From: Acrocarpospora phusangensis | GTDB lineage: Bacteria; Actinomycetota; Actinomycetes; Streptosporangiales; Streptosporangiaceae | Length of the DNA: 64,000 nt | NCBI RefSeq assembly: GCF_016862995.1 | Contig: NZ_BOOA01000023.1 | Coordinates: forward strand, 47,263 to 111,262 | Direction: 5' to 3' | Shown: piece by piece, positions 1 to 7,798 of the stretch | Layout: the number at the start of each line of letters is the position of its first letter | How positions within the stretch are numbered: position 1 is the first letter of the stretch | Made by a program: the position numbers and the translations under genes | The notes under the pieces: model-generated | Databases searched by the model: none | What the model was told of the DNA's origin: nothing | What the model saw: the letters and a program-made list of their open reading frames with translations, nothing else

Positions 1-334
1 GGTCCAGCGACAGCTGCTCGCCCGCGAACTGGGCGAAGGTCATGGGGTCGTCGGGCGAGGCGAGGATCTTCTCGCATACCTGAATGCCTACCGAAATGGC
101 CTGGGCCTGGTTGGCGGCCACTCCGGCGTCGACATCCTTCAGCGCCCGGAGGAACTCCTGCTTCTGCTCCTCGGAGAGCTCGGGAGCGGCGGCGATCGTG
201 ATGGCCGACGGCGCGGGGCTCGCCGCCGCAGTGCCGCCCGCGGTACCGGGAGCCGCGGGATCCGCGGTCTCCGACCCGGAACATCCGGCCAGGGCAAAGA
301 CGGCCACAGCAAAAACTGGAACGAGTCGATTCAT
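1..334 (-). CDS. Putative lipoprotein, C-terminus outside window
   Basis: Only the first 111 residues are present; the gene runs off the left edge. The ATG is at 334. A short basic start (MNR) is followed by a hydrophobic stretch and the lipobox LAGC with the acceptor cysteine at residue 18, so the protein should be exported, lipidated and tethered outside the membrane. Residues 19-50 are a Ser/Ala/Pro/Gly linker. After that a helical segment begins (EEQKQEFLRALKDVD) with one further cysteine at residue 87. This arrangement resembles actinobacterial DUF732-type small secreted proteins, but that match is by eye and the fold is incomplete here. The next gene on the right is divergent, about 270 bp away. 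Confidence 0.7.
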   Translation of the reverse strand, partial: MNRLVPVFAVAVFALAGCSGSETADPAAPGTAGGTAAASPAPSAITIAAAPELSEEQKQEFLRALKDVDAGVAANQAQAISVGIQVCEKILASPDDPMTFAQFAGEQLSLD

Positions 335-601
335 GAAAAATCACCCTAACGCCCACCCCACCACAAGGTGGGGCGGGCGAGGAATGTCGTGCTATCGGCT
401 GCCCACTACTGCTTCAGGTGGCAGATCGCAGGTGAGGGACCATACGTTAACCCTCGGATGCGGACAGATCGGGAAGGATGGCTTACCACTCCATAACGAT
501 CAGTCATCGGCCGCGTCACAAGCTAGCGCTATCGGCGCTGGCACGGTCAACTGCTTGCGGCGACCGTGGTCTAGGGTGACGCGGCGCGACAGGAGACGAC
601 G

Positions 602-847
602 ATGCAACAGTGGCTCCGTTCGAGCCCCCTCCCGACGATCTGGCCCGCGGATCGGTACGAGGTGCGCTGCACCCGGCCGGCCCCCGACTTCACGACCGTG
701 GACCGTTACCATTTCGCCGAGTTCGCCCACGACGCCGCGGAAGGCGTCCAGGCGGCCGGCCTGGCGACCCAGGTCGTGGTGGTCCGCCTTGAGGACGGCA
801 TCGTCCTGTTCGAGCAAGGGATGACGGTTCCGTTAGAGGCTTGGTGA
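602..847 (+). CDS. Small conserved-looking hypothetical protein, coupled to Nudix gene
   Basis: An 81-residue acidic soluble protein starting ATG at 602 behind a clear ribosome site (aggaga, about 8 nt upstream). It has no signal peptide, membrane segment or recognised motif. The order is a Trp/Pro-rich start, a central helix (FAEFAHDAAEGVQAAGLA) and a strand-rich end (QVVVVRLEDGIVLF). Its stop codon overlaps the GTG start of the Nudix-NYN gene (GTGA at 844-847), so the two are probably translationally coupled and may work together. It carries the codon bias of real genes in this genome. I cannot name a family. Confidence 0.6.
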   Translation: MQQWLRSSPLPTIWPADRYEVRCTRPAPDFTTVDRYHFAEFAHDAAEGVQAAGLATQVVVVRLEDGIVLFEQGMTVPLEAW

Positions 848-1731
848 GCGAAACTGGTCTCATGGCGGCTAAGGACGGTGACGGCTGGGCCCGATGTGAT
901 CGGGGTCATCAACACTGGGGTGTGCACGGCGCGAGCGGCCTGCTGGCCGTCCACCACACCCTTGAGGGTCCGTATGTGCTGATGCAGAAGCGGTCCTGGT
1001 GGAGTCATCACGGCGGGACGTGGGGGCTGCCCGGCGGCGCGCGCGACAGCCATGAGGACGCCATCGCCAGCGCTCTGCGGGAGGCCCGCGAGGAGGCGGC
1101 GCTCGCCGGTGACCTGCTGCGTGTGCTGGGTGTCTATGCGGACGACCACGGCGGCTGGTCGTTCCACACGGTGATCGCCGAGGCCGCCGAACTGCTCTCC
1201 GCCGTGCCCGCCAACGCGGAGAGCGCGGCGATGCGCTGGGTGCCCGCCGATCGCATCGACCGCAAGAAGCTCCACCCCGGCTTCGCCGAGACCTGGCCGC
1301 TGGTCCGGCCCACGCTCGACCCGCTGGTCCTCATCCTGGACATGGCCAACATCATCGGCGCCCGCGCCGAGCACGGCTGGTGGCGGGACCGGGCGGGCGC
1401 GACGACCCGCCTGCTCACCGAGTTGAGCGCCCTCGCCGACCGCGGCCTGGAACGCAAGATCGAGGGCGTGGCCGACCTCACCTGGCGCTTCCCCCGCATG
1501 ATCGCCGTCGTCGAGGGCGCCGCCCGCGCCACGACCCCGCCGCCGCTCAACCCCGCCCTGTCCGTCCTGCCCGCGCCCGGCAGCGGCGACGACGCCATCG
1601 TCGAGGTGGTCGGCGCGGTACGCCCCTGGGAACGCGCCCTGGTCATCACCGCCGACCGCGGCCTGCGCGACCGGGTGACCGAACTGGGCGCCATGGTGAT
1701 CGGCCCGAGTTGGTTGTTGTCACAACTCTGA
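844..1731 (+). CDS. Nudix hydrolase fused to NYN/PIN-like domain
   Basis: A 295-residue two-domain protein. Residues 25-150 are a Nudix fold with a complete Nudix box at 65-87 (G-x5-E-x7-REAREE), the Mg2+-binding signature of enzymes that hydrolyse nucleoside diphosphates linked to another group. Residues 155-295 look like a NYN/PIN-type domain: an LVLILDMANIIG strand with its first acidic residue at about 166, and near the end LVITADRGLRDR, where NYN/PIN folds place a second acidic residue. GTG at 844 is preferred because it overlaps the previous stop (GTGA); TTG 841 and ATG 862 are alternatives. A plausible role is nucleotide or RNA-end processing. The fusion is read directly; the NYN assignment is by motif only. 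Confidence 0.85.
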   Translation: MSETGLMAAKDGDGWARCDRGHQHWGVHGASGLLAVHHTLEGPYVLMQKRSWWSHHGGTWGLPGGARDSHEDAIASALREAREEAALAGDLLRVLGVYADDHGGWSFHTVIAEAAELLSAVPANAESAAMRWVPADRIDRKKLHPGFAETWPLVRPTLDPLVLILDMANIIGARAEHGWWRDRAGATTRLLTELSALADRGLERKIEGVADLTWRFPRMIAVVEGAARATTPPPLNPALSVLPAPGSGDDAIVEVVGAVRPWERALVITADRGLRDRVTELGAMVIGPSWLLSQL

Positions 1732-1775
1732 GGCCACCCCGCTCCCGGTCATGACCGGGTAAACGATCTGCCACG

Positions 1776-2798
1776 ATGGTTCGCATGGCTGATCGGGCGA
1801 CGGTGGAGGCCTCGGCGGAGATCCCTCCCGCCGAATGGGGGCGTCGTGCTCCCATGGCTCCGGTCGCGCCCTGGTTGTTCGCGGTCATCGTGGGTTTGCT
1901 GGTCTTCGGGCGGTTCGTGCTCTCGCCGTACCTGACGGCGCCGGCGTTGCAGACGTGGGCGACCATCTTCGTGGCGATCTGTGTGCAGGCGCTGCCGTTC
2001 CTCGTCTTCGGGGTGCTGCTGTCCGCCGCGATCACGGCATTCGTCCCGCCGTCGTTCTGGACCAAGGCCCTGCCGAAACGCCCGATCATGGCGGTTCCGA
2101 TTGCCGGTGCGGCCGGTGCGGTGCTGCCCGGCTGCGAGTGCGCTTCGGTGCCGGTGGCGTCCGGGCTGATGGCACGAGGAGTCACGCCGGCCGCGGCGCT
2201 GGCCTTCCTGCTGGCCTCGCCCGCGATCAACCCGGTGGTGGTGGTCGCCACCGTGGTCGCCTTTCCCGGGCAGCCGATGATGGCGGTGGCCAGGTTCGGC
2301 GCGTCCCTGCTGGTCGCCGTCCTGGCTGGATGGTTGTGGCTGAGGTTCGGCCGATCCGACTGGCTCAGAATCCCGTCGCGTCCGGCTGACGCCGGCTCGA
2401 AATGGGCGAACTTCCGGGACGCGATGCAGCACGACTTCCTGCACGCCGGGGGTTTCCTCGTCGTCGGCGGGATGACCGCGGCCACCATGAACGTGATCGT
2501 GCCGCGCTCCTGGCTGGACGCGGTGGCGGGGGTGCCCTGGCTGTCGGTGCTGGCTCTCGCGCTGCTCGCGGTGATCCTGTCGATCTGCTCGGAGGCGGAT
2601 GCCTTCGTGGCGGCTTCGCTCACGTCGTTCTCTCCGACCGCGCGGCTGGCGTTCCTGGTCGTCGGCCCGATGGTCGATCTCAAGCTGATCGCTCTGCAGA
2701 CGGGCACGTTCGGCCGCCGTTTCGCGGTGCGGTTCGTGCCGGTCACGTTTGCTCTGGCCGTTCTGGTGAGTGTGGCGGTGGGAGGGGTGCTGCTGTGA
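1776..2798 (+). CDS. YraQ/UPF0718 (ArsP_1-type) membrane permease
   Basis: A 340-residue polytopic membrane protein with about eight hydrophobic segments after a cytosolic start. The family hallmark is visible in the first half: GAVLPGCECASVPVASGLM followed by GVTPAAALAFLLASPAINPV. This is the conserved half of PF03773 predicted permeases, which include arsenic permease ArsP. The GCEC pair of cysteines could bind a soft metal. A second copy of the helix bundle follows after a soluble loop (residues 195-215). ATG 1776 is used; ATG 1785 is possible. The next gene overlaps by 4 bp (GTGA), as in many genomes where this permease is paired with a TIGR03943 protein. The substrate is not known from the sequence. 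Confidence 0.85.
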   Translation: MVRMADRATVEASAEIPPAEWGRRAPMAPVAPWLFAVIVGLLVFGRFVLSPYLTAPALQTWATIFVAICVQALPFLVFGVLLSAAITAFVPPSFWTKALPKRPIMAVPIAGAAGAVLPGCECASVPVASGLMARGVTPAAALAFLLASPAINPVVVVATVVAFPGQPMMAVARFGASLLVAVLAGWLWLRFGRSDWLRIPSRPADAGSKWANFRDAMQHDFLHAGGFLVVGGMTAATMNVIVPRSWLDAVAGVPWLSVLALALLAVILSICSEADAFVAASLTSFSPTARLAFLVVGPMVDLKLIALQTGTFGRRFAVRFVPVTFALAVLVSVAVGGVLL

Positions 2799-3517
2799 GC
2801 CGGTTGACGCAGAGCCTTCTGCTGGTCCTGCTCGGTGGGGCGGTGCTGCGGATCAGCCTGCTGTCCACGACGTATCTGAATTATGTGAAACCGGGTTTCC
2901 GGCCGTTTCTGGTCGCGGCTGGGCTTGTGGTGTTCGTGCTTGGTTTGGTCGGCGTCTATCAGGAATGGCGCAAGAACTCCCACGAGGACGAGCACGAGCA
3001 TGGGCATGGGCATGGACATGGGCCCGGTGTGGCGTGGCTGCTCACGCTTCCCGTCTTCGCCATCTTCCTGATCGCTCCGCCTGCTCTCGGGGCCTTCGCG
3101 GCCCGTTCGGAGGAGGTGCCTGCGCGGCCACCGGTGGCGGCGCTCGACGCGTACGCGCCGCTGGCGTCGGGCCAGGTCACGGCCATGCCGCTGGGTGAGT
3201 TCATCGGCCGTGCGTGGGGCGATTCCGGGCGTTCGCTGGCCGGCAGGCAGGTACGGCTGACCGGTTTCGTGGTGCCGTCGAAGAAGAAGGACCGCTGGTA
3301 TGTCGCGCGGATCCAGATCGCCTGCTGCGCCGCGGACGGAATCCCGTTGAAGGTCGCCGTGCTCGACGCGGACGCGCCGCCCGAGAACACGTGGGTCGAG
3401 GTGACCGGCACCTGGGTTGATCCGAAGCTTGAGGAGCTTCCCAAGGGCACGGTCGCTCCGGAGCTCTCAGCAGGCTCCGTGACGGTGATACCGGCGCCGG
3501 TGGAACCGTACGAATAG
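2795..3517 (+). CDS. TIGR03943-family permease partner, His-rich
   Basis: A 240-residue protein starting at the GTG that overlaps the permease stop. It has two membrane segments near the N-terminus, then a metal-ligand-rich loop (HEDEHEHGHGHGHG, about residues 64-77), a third membrane segment and a long extracytoplasmic domain with AYAPLASGQ and a CC pair in IACCAADG. This matches the TIGR03943 family that accompanies YraQ-type permeases. The His-rich loop and vicinal cysteines suggest handling of a divalent or soft metal. The overlap implies a two-component membrane complex. It ends before a strong convergent hairpin at 3524-3566. Confidence 0.85.
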   Translation: MSRLTQSLLLVLLGGAVLRISLLSTTYLNYVKPGFRPFLVAAGLVVFVLGLVGVYQEWRKNSHEDEHEHGHGHGHGPGVAWLLTLPVFAIFLIAPPALGAFAARSEEVPARPPVAALDAYAPLASGQVTAMPLGEFIGRAWGDSGRSLAGRQVRLTGFVVPSKKKDRWYVARIQIACCAADGIPLKVAVLDADAPPENTWVEVTGTWVDPKLEELPKGTVAPELSAGSVTVIPAPVEPYE

Positions 3518-3523
3518 GAAAGT

Positions 3524-3566
3524 CCGGGGCAGACATCGAGCAGGGGGATCTCGGCGTCTGCCCCGG
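3524..3566. terminator. Convergent hairpin terminator
   Basis: Perfect 11-bp inverted repeat: ccggggcagac at 3524-3534 pairs with gtctgccccgg at 3556-3566 across a 21-nt loop. It lies just after the TIGR03943 stop and before the convergent CHAP gene, so it can serve both. No U-tract, as is usual in high-G+C actinomycetes. Confidence 0.75.
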
Positions 3567-3581
3567 TTCCAGGGGCTTCGG

Positions 3582-4238
3582 TTAGCGCTTGAAGCGGGCG
3601 GCCAGCGGGGCGAGGACCTTGGTCAGGTGGCCGTGCTTCTTCGCGTACGCGACGATCAGCGCGATGGGCAGGAGCAGGGCGCCGGCGGCGATGGGGTCAG
3701 GGTTGGGCGCGCCGTCGACGGGCTGCTTCGCTTGTACGGTGATCGCGGTCGTGTCGTTCTTCTGGGTCTGCTGGAACTCGCGCACCTTGTCCGGGTAGCC
3801 GTAGCCGACGATCGTGCCGCTGTCGCGGATCTTGCTGACGACCGCGTTGTGGACGTTGCCCTCGATGGTCTTGATCTTGGTGTTGCTGATCACGGACTCC
3901 ACGAGACCGACGTGGTCGATCGCGTTGATGTTGTGCGAACCGCCCCAGTCGAAGAAGACGACGGCGCCGGGCTTGGGCGTGGTGCCCCAGGCGTCGTGCT
4001 TCTCGAACCACTTCGCGTGATCCGGGGTCCAGGCGAACTGGCCGACGTGCGCGGCCTGGCCGGTCTGGTGGGCAACCCAGGAGACGAACATGTCGCACCA
4101 GGCGGCGTCCTTGTAGCCGGCCTTCTTTGCGACAGTCTTACCGAACCAGTCGCCGAACTTCGAGGCGCCGTTCACTTCGGCGTACCCCAGCTGGGAGTTG
4201 GCCATCTTGAGCAGGGCATCGTTGTTGTAGGTCGTCAT
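3582..4238 (-). CDS. CHAP-domain peptidoglycan hydrolase with C-terminal membrane segment
   Basis: A 218-residue protein with a CHAP (NlpC/P60-superfamily) domain at about residues 5-155. The likely catalytic residues are C48 (AAWCDMFVSW), H109 (IDHVGLVE) and an acidic/amide residue near 126-128 (IEGNV). Such enzymes cut peptide or amide bonds in peptidoglycan. There is no N-terminal signal peptide. Instead a single hydrophobic helix (about 190-207) and a basic tail lie at the C-terminus, so export is not obvious; the layout recalls tail-anchored or phage-lysin-like proteins. ATG 4238 is chosen over the upstream TTG because it has the better spacing to GGA. It is preceded by a long foldable leader and its own promoter. 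Confidence 0.85.
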   Translation of the reverse strand: MTTYNNDALLKMANSQLGYAEVNGASKFGDWFGKTVAKKAGYKDAAWCDMFVSWVAHQTGQAAHVGQFAWTPDHAKWFEKHDAWGTTPKPGAVVFFDWGGSHNINAIDHVGLVESVISNTKIKTIEGNVHNAVVSKIRDSGTIVGYGYPDKVREFQQTQKNDTTAITVQAKQPVDGAPNPDPIAAGALLLPIALIVAYAKKHGHLTKVLAPLAARFKR

Positions 4239-4396
4239 TGGTTCCAAGAGCGAAACTCAGGCTTTACGCAACCGTGCCGCAGACGGTAAGCCGGGAGCCG
4301 CTGTTTGTAGGCTGTGGGGCTGGGTTCGCTTTGCCAAAGACGGTGGTCAGGAGAGCGAACCTTGCGGCTTCTTGGGTCGTGGATTAACCGCGACCC
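4239..4396 (-). promoter_or_regulatory. Structured 5' leader of the CHAP gene, candidate riboswitch or attenuator
   Basis: The roughly 155-nt transcribed leader contains three clear stems (plus-strand positions). Stem 1 is gggtcg 4374-4379 with cgaccc 4391-4396, extended by inner GG/CC around an attaa loop. Stem 2 is ggttcgct 4323-4330 with agcgaacc 4354-4361. Stem 3 is ggctt/accgt 4260-4275 with acggt/aagcc 4283-4292. Cell-wall hydrolase genes of actinobacteria are often controlled by c-di-AMP (ydaO-type) riboswitches, but I do not see the conserved ydaO core here, so the class is open. Confidence 0.5.
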
Positions 4397-4400
4397 CTCC

Positions 4401-4428
4401 AACATATCCACGCTCAAGCCCAGGTCAA
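4401..4428 (-). promoter_or_regulatory. Sigma70-type promoter for the CHAP gene
   Basis: On the minus strand TTGACC (4428-4423) and TATGTT (4406-4401) are separated by 16 nt, a good housekeeping promoter. Transcription would begin a few bases later, right at the first stem of the leader. Confidence 0.55.
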
Positions 4429-4760
4429 CCCATGTCCACACTTCTTTGCCTTAGGGGACCTATTCCTCATGTCGGGCAAAAGCGGCTAATCACTCCGGGG
4501 CGGGGGTAGGCGCACGTCGGATTCCTCGTGGAATCAGGACTTTCGGAGACCTGGAGGCCGTCTCACGGACGCCATCTCGCGGGTATTCGGCAAGGGTTCG
4601 CGACTCCCTGATTTTGCAAAGAAGCCACGCCGCGCGCTAATTGAAATATCAACGTTCCGCGTACGCGCGCTTGCCGAACCCTGACTTGTCACACCGTTAC
4701 TTGACGATTCAACCGGGGAGTACATGACTACTCACCGTCATAGTTCTACGGAGCGTGCCC
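4429..4760. other. Intergenic region with hairpins, no gene seen
   Basis: Between the CHAP promoter and the secreted small protein I see no convincing coding frame. It contains a short perfect hairpin (gattcc-tcgt-ggaatc at about 4519-4534) and a wider inverted repeat (ttcggcaag near 4583 with cttgccgaa near 4668). Promoter elements for the rightward gene are presumably here but no clear pair stands out. Confidence 0.4.
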
Positions 4761-5087
4761 GTGTTTCGTCGGTTGGTCATTGTCGCTTCGGCCGTCGCCC
4801 TGCTCGCCATCATGGGCTCGGCCTCCAACTCATCCGCCACCGACCGTCGCGACCGCAAACCCACCCTCAGCCTCCCCGGAGCGGGCCCCGCCGCCCGCGC
4901 CGTCGACGACGCCGCCGAATTCCTGTACGGCCTCAGCAACATCCCCGGCGCCTCCATCGGAGGCAACATCACCTGCGGCGCGGCCAACGTGCTCTGGGCA
5001 CTCGCCGGACGCCCCCGCTCGACCTGCGGAAAGGAGTCGGCCGCCCGCAGGAACGGCACCGAGGGCCTCGACCTGGACATCGAATAG
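4761..5087 (+). CDS. Small secreted protein with two cysteines
   Basis: 108 residues from GTG 4761, chosen over GTG 4755 because GGAG lies 7 nt upstream of it. A Sec signal peptide is evident: basic MFRR, a hydrophobic core (LVIVASAVALLAIMGSA) and a small-residue cleavage region near residues 22-28. The mature part is about 80 residues with a predicted amphipathic helix (DDAAEFLYGLSNIPG) and two cysteines (ITCGAAN and RSTCGKE) that could form one disulfide outside the cell. It ends in an acidic tail. I do not recognise a family. It is convergent with the next gene, 7 bp apart. Confidence 0.6.
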   Translation: MFRRLVIVASAVALLAIMGSASNSSATDRRDRKPTLSLPGAGPAARAVDDAAEFLYGLSNIPGASIGGNITCGAANVLWALAGRPRSTCGKESAARRNGTEGLDLDIE

Positions 5088-5094
5088 GGCCGCG

Positions 5095-5349
5095 TCAGCC
5101 CAGCAGTCGTCGCAGTTCGTAACCGGCCTCGTCGCACCCGGCGTCCCACAGCCGCTGCAACTCAAGCGCGTCGCCCGCCCCGACCGCGCGCCGCGTGAGC
5201 AGGTGACCGGCGCGTATGCAGCCTTCGTCCAGCAGTTCGCTCAGCTCGCCGAGGTCGCCACGGGCCTCGGCGAGATCGGCCAGCCGATCCAGGGCGGTCT
5301 CGTTGCCCTCGTCGGCCAGCGCGCGCAGGGTGTCTCGGTCAAGGTTCAT
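5095..5349 (-). CDS. Small helical repeat protein, probable MerR target
   Basis: 84 residues, soluble and acidic. Two similar helical hairpins can be read: ALADEGNETALDRLADLAEA, then EARGDLGELSELLDEGC and GAGDALELQRLWDAGCDEAG, with the theme (A/G)xGDxxELxxLxxxG(C)xxAG. This looks like a short ankyrin- or SEL1/TPR-like alpha repeat, so protein-protein binding is the best guess. ATG 5349 lies only 14 bp from the perfect 23-bp palindrome shared with the divergent MerR gene, and a TTGACC -35 element on this strand abuts the palindrome, so it is likely controlled by that MerR protein and nearly leaderless. Function unknown. Confidence 0.65.
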   Translation of the reverse strand: MNLDRDTLRALADEGNETALDRLADLAEARGDLGELSELLDEGCIRAGHLLTRRAVGAGDALELQRLWDAGCDEAGYELRRLLG

Positions 5350-5362
5350 GTCCCCATGGTGC

Positions 5363-5385
5363 GACCTTGCCCTTAGGGCAAGGTC
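5363..5385. promoter_or_regulatory. Perfect MerR-type operator between divergent genes
   Basis: An 11-bp arm (GACCTTGCCCT) repeats inverted around a single central T. On the minus strand TTGACC (5388-5383) overlaps its edge and a spacer of about 19 bp leads to a weak -10, the long spacing typical of MerR-activated promoters. The proposed regulator is the adjacent MerR protein. Confidence 0.75.
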
Positions 5386-5405
5386 AAGTGCGGCAGCATG
5401 GGCTG

Positions 5406-6137
5406 GTGATTACCATCGGCCAGCTCGCCCGGTACGCCGGTGTCTCGACCAAGACGATCCGGGTCTACCACGACAAAGGGTTGCTGCCTGAGCCTGACCG
5501 CGACTCCTCCGGCTACCGGCGCTATACCGCCCAGGACGCCATCGATCTGATCAAGATCCGTACCCTGGCCGGAGCCGGAGTGCCGCTGGCCCGCATCCGG
5601 GAACTCCGCGCGGCGTCCGACGAGGACTTCCAAGAGGCCATCCACCAAGTCGACGCCGGCCTCACCGCCCGGATCCAAGAGCTGCGGGAGACCCAGAAGC
5701 GGCTGCGACGGCTCGCCGCCGGCCGGCTCCAGATGCTCCTCCCCGAGGTCAACAGCCACCTCGACCGCCTACCGGCACTCGGGTTCAGCCCGCGCTGGGT
5801 CGCCCTGGAGACCGACCTGTGGATCCTGGTCTTCGCCACCCATCCCGACACCGCGCTCGAACTGTTCCGCGACCAGACCGAGGCCCTCGACGACCCCACG
5901 CTCCGTCAGATGTACCTCGACTACGACGAAGCCCACGACCTCGATCCGTACGATCCCCGCATCGACGACCTGGCCCGGCGTATCGTCCAGGCGAGCCGAG
6001 AGCGGTACGGATCAAACGATCTCCCCGGGCAGGACACCGACTCCGAGATTCCCGCGCTCATCCAGGGAGCGGTCACCGCCTCATCCCCCGCGTGGCAACG
6101 ACTCGACGCCTTGATCCGCGAGCGGCTCCTTCGGTAG
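5406..6137 (+). CDS. MerR-family transcriptional regulator
   Basis: 243 residues from GTG 5406, which puts the conserved MerR start (ITIGQLARYAGVSTKTIRVY) at the N-terminus; longer readings add an unlikely extension. Residues 1-70 form the winged helix-turn-helix, with the wing region GLLPEPDRDSSGYRRY. Residues 75-120 form the dimerising coiled coil. The remaining 120 residues are a helical effector domain with many acidic and aromatic residues and no cysteine metal site, so a metal sensor is unlikely and an organic or antibiotic-like ligand is more plausible. The perfect palindrome at 5363-5385 in its promoter is the expected binding site, giving autoregulation and control of the divergent small gene. 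Confidence 0.9.
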   Translation: MITIGQLARYAGVSTKTIRVYHDKGLLPEPDRDSSGYRRYTAQDAIDLIKIRTLAGAGVPLARIRELRAASDEDFQEAIHQVDAGLTARIQELRETQKRLRRLAAGRLQMLLPEVNSHLDRLPALGFSPRWVALETDLWILVFATHPDTALELFRDQTEALDDPTLRQMYLDYDEAHDLDPYDPRIDDLARRIVQASRERYGSNDLPGQDTDSEIPALIQGAVTASSPAWQRLDALIRERLLR

Positions 6138-6400
6138 GACAAACGTTCTCTCTGGTCTGACCTGCGGGTATCGTGAAGAAGGCGAGCAGCCTTCGAGCCG
6201 ACGGCTCGAGATCGGTTCTCCGGACGCCAGGCCCAGCCAGGGCCTCCCGGAGTCGGAGATGGGTGCTGCCAAAGCCGACGGCGACCTATCTTCGCGAGAA
6301 CAATCAGGAGAACTAGCGGGGGCCATGGCCACAGTGGCCGATGTGCTCACGCGCCAGATCCTCAAGGGCCAGTGCGGTCCGCCGCCCCAGAGGTCGGAGG
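6138..6400. other. Intergenic region upstream of orphan kinase
   Basis: No convincing gene. A short hairpin (tcgagcc-gac-ggctcga at about 6195-6211) could end the MerR transcript. The ribosome site ggagg directly precedes the kinase ATG. Confidence 0.4.
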
Positions 6401-7798
6401 ATGAACGCCAAGCACAGAACCTCGATCATCGCCCGCATCACGCTGTTCACCGGCGTGGTGGCCGCCTTGCTGTCCACTCTGCTGGCCGTCGTCCTGATGG
6501 TCGCCATCCACAATTACGCCACCGACGCGGTCTACACGGAACTCCGCGGGGCCAGCGGTCGGGTGGCACAGAAGGTGGAACAGTACAAAACGGTGGCGCT
6601 CGCACCCGCGCAGCATGACCCGCAGAACGTCCAGATCATCGACCAGAGCGGGCTGGTTGTCGCCTCCACCGCTGCATTGCGGGGTAAACCGCCTATGGCG
6701 GACTTCGCCCTTGGCGCCATGGGCAGCAAGAAGGCGGTCGTGTGCGACGGCGTCTTCGGGGCCGGCCGCTGCCACATCGTGATGGCGCAGACGGCCCACC
6801 GGCCCGGTGGAGACTGGACCGTCTACGCGTCCATGCCCGTGGTTCCCATGTATGTCAAGCCCTGGCTGGCCGTCCTGGTGATCGGGTCCACAACCCTGCT
6901 GGCCGTGGCCATCACCTGCCTCGGCTACCGGATCGCCACCGCGTCCCTCCGGCCGGTCAGCGCCATCCGCAGGGAACTCGACGAGATCAACGCGACATGT
7001 CCCGGGCGGCGGGTACCGGTTCCGCCCAGTAAGGACGAGATTCATGACCTGGCCGAGAGCGTCAACCACACGCTGACACGGTTGCAGGGGGCGATGGAGC
7101 AGCAGCGCCAATTCGCCTCCGACGCCTCCCACGATCTGCGCAGCCCGATCGCCGCGATGCGCGTGGAGGTCGAGGACGCGTTGATGTCGTCGCCGGAACC
7201 GACCATGACGCGGGTCGGGAACACTGTGCTCTGCAGCCTGGACCGGCTTGAGGCGATCGTGTCTGATCTGCTGTTCATCGCTCGGCTTGACGCGGGTACG
7301 CCGTGTGGGAACGACCCGATCGACCTGGCCGAGCTGGCGAGCCAGGAATGCCGGGCGCGCCGCCAGACGACCAAAAGGTTCGTGTGCAGCCTTCAACGGG
7401 GGGTGCTGATTCTGGGAGACCGGGTACGGCTGAGCCGCCTGCTCACCAACCTGCTCGACAACGCCGACCGGCACGCCGAAACCACAATCATGATCAAGGT
7501 AAGCCGCGCCGACGCGAAGCACAACGCGGACAGCGTCGCGGTCCTGGAGGTCATCGACGACGGTCCGGGCATCGATCCGGACAAACGCGATCTGGTGTTC
7601 CAGCGGTTCGCCCGGCTGGACTCGGCTCGCGCCAAGGATGCCGGCGGCACCGGGCTGGGGCTGTCGATCGCCCGCCAGATCGCCGAATCCTGCGGGGGCA
7701 CCCTCCGCATCGAAGACAGCGATCGTGGTGCCCGCTTCGTCCTCCGCCTCCCATGCTACGAAAACGCCCACCTCGCCCACACCGCCCCAGACCTCTGA
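6401..7798 (+). CDS. Orphan membrane sensor histidine kinase
   Basis: 465 residues from ATG 6401 with GGAGG just upstream. Two membrane helices (about 12-36 and 153-177) enclose an extracytoplasmic sensor of about 115 residues with a cysteine pair (C115, C124). HAMP-like sequence (about 178-230) is followed by HisKA with the phospho-acceptor H244 in SDASHDLRSPI, and an HATPase_c domain with NLLDNADRH (N box), DDGPGI (G1) and GTGLGLS (G2). It should autophosphorylate and pass the phosphate to a response regulator, but no regulator gene lies on either side, so its partner is elsewhere or lost. Codon use is a little less G+C-rich than in core genes nearby. Confidence 0.9.
   Translation: MNAKHRTSIIARITLFTGVVAALLSTLLAVVLMVAIHNYATDAVYTELRGASGRVAQKVEQYKTVALAPAQHDPQNVQIIDQSGLVVASTAALRGKPPMADFALGAMGSKKAVVCDGVFGAGRCHIVMAQTAHRPGGDWTVYASMPVVPMYVKPWLAVLVIGSTTLLAVAITCLGYRIATASLRPVSAIRRELDEINATCPGRRVPVPPSKDEIHDLAESVNHTLTRLQGAMEQQRQFASDASHDLRSPIAAMRVEVEDALMSSPEPTMTRVGNTVLCSLDRLEAIVSDLLFIARLDAGTPCGNDPIDLAELASQECRARRQTTKRFVCSLQRGVLILGDRVRLSRLLTNLLDNADRHAETTIMIKVSRADAKHNADSVAVLEVIDDGPGIDPDKRDLVFQRFARLDSARAKDAGGTGLGLSIARQIAESCGGTLRIEDSDRGARFVLRLPCYENAHLAHTAPDL

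Noticed and set aside
4239..4396. c-di-AMP (ydaO) riboswitch before the CHAP gene
   Set aside because: The leader is well structured but the conserved ydaO core sequence is not visible; kept only as an unclassified structured leader.
4724..5122. ATG-started frame overlapping the small secreted protein
   Set aside because: Arg/His/Pro-rich antiregular composition; it is the out-of-frame shadow of the gene at 4761-5087.
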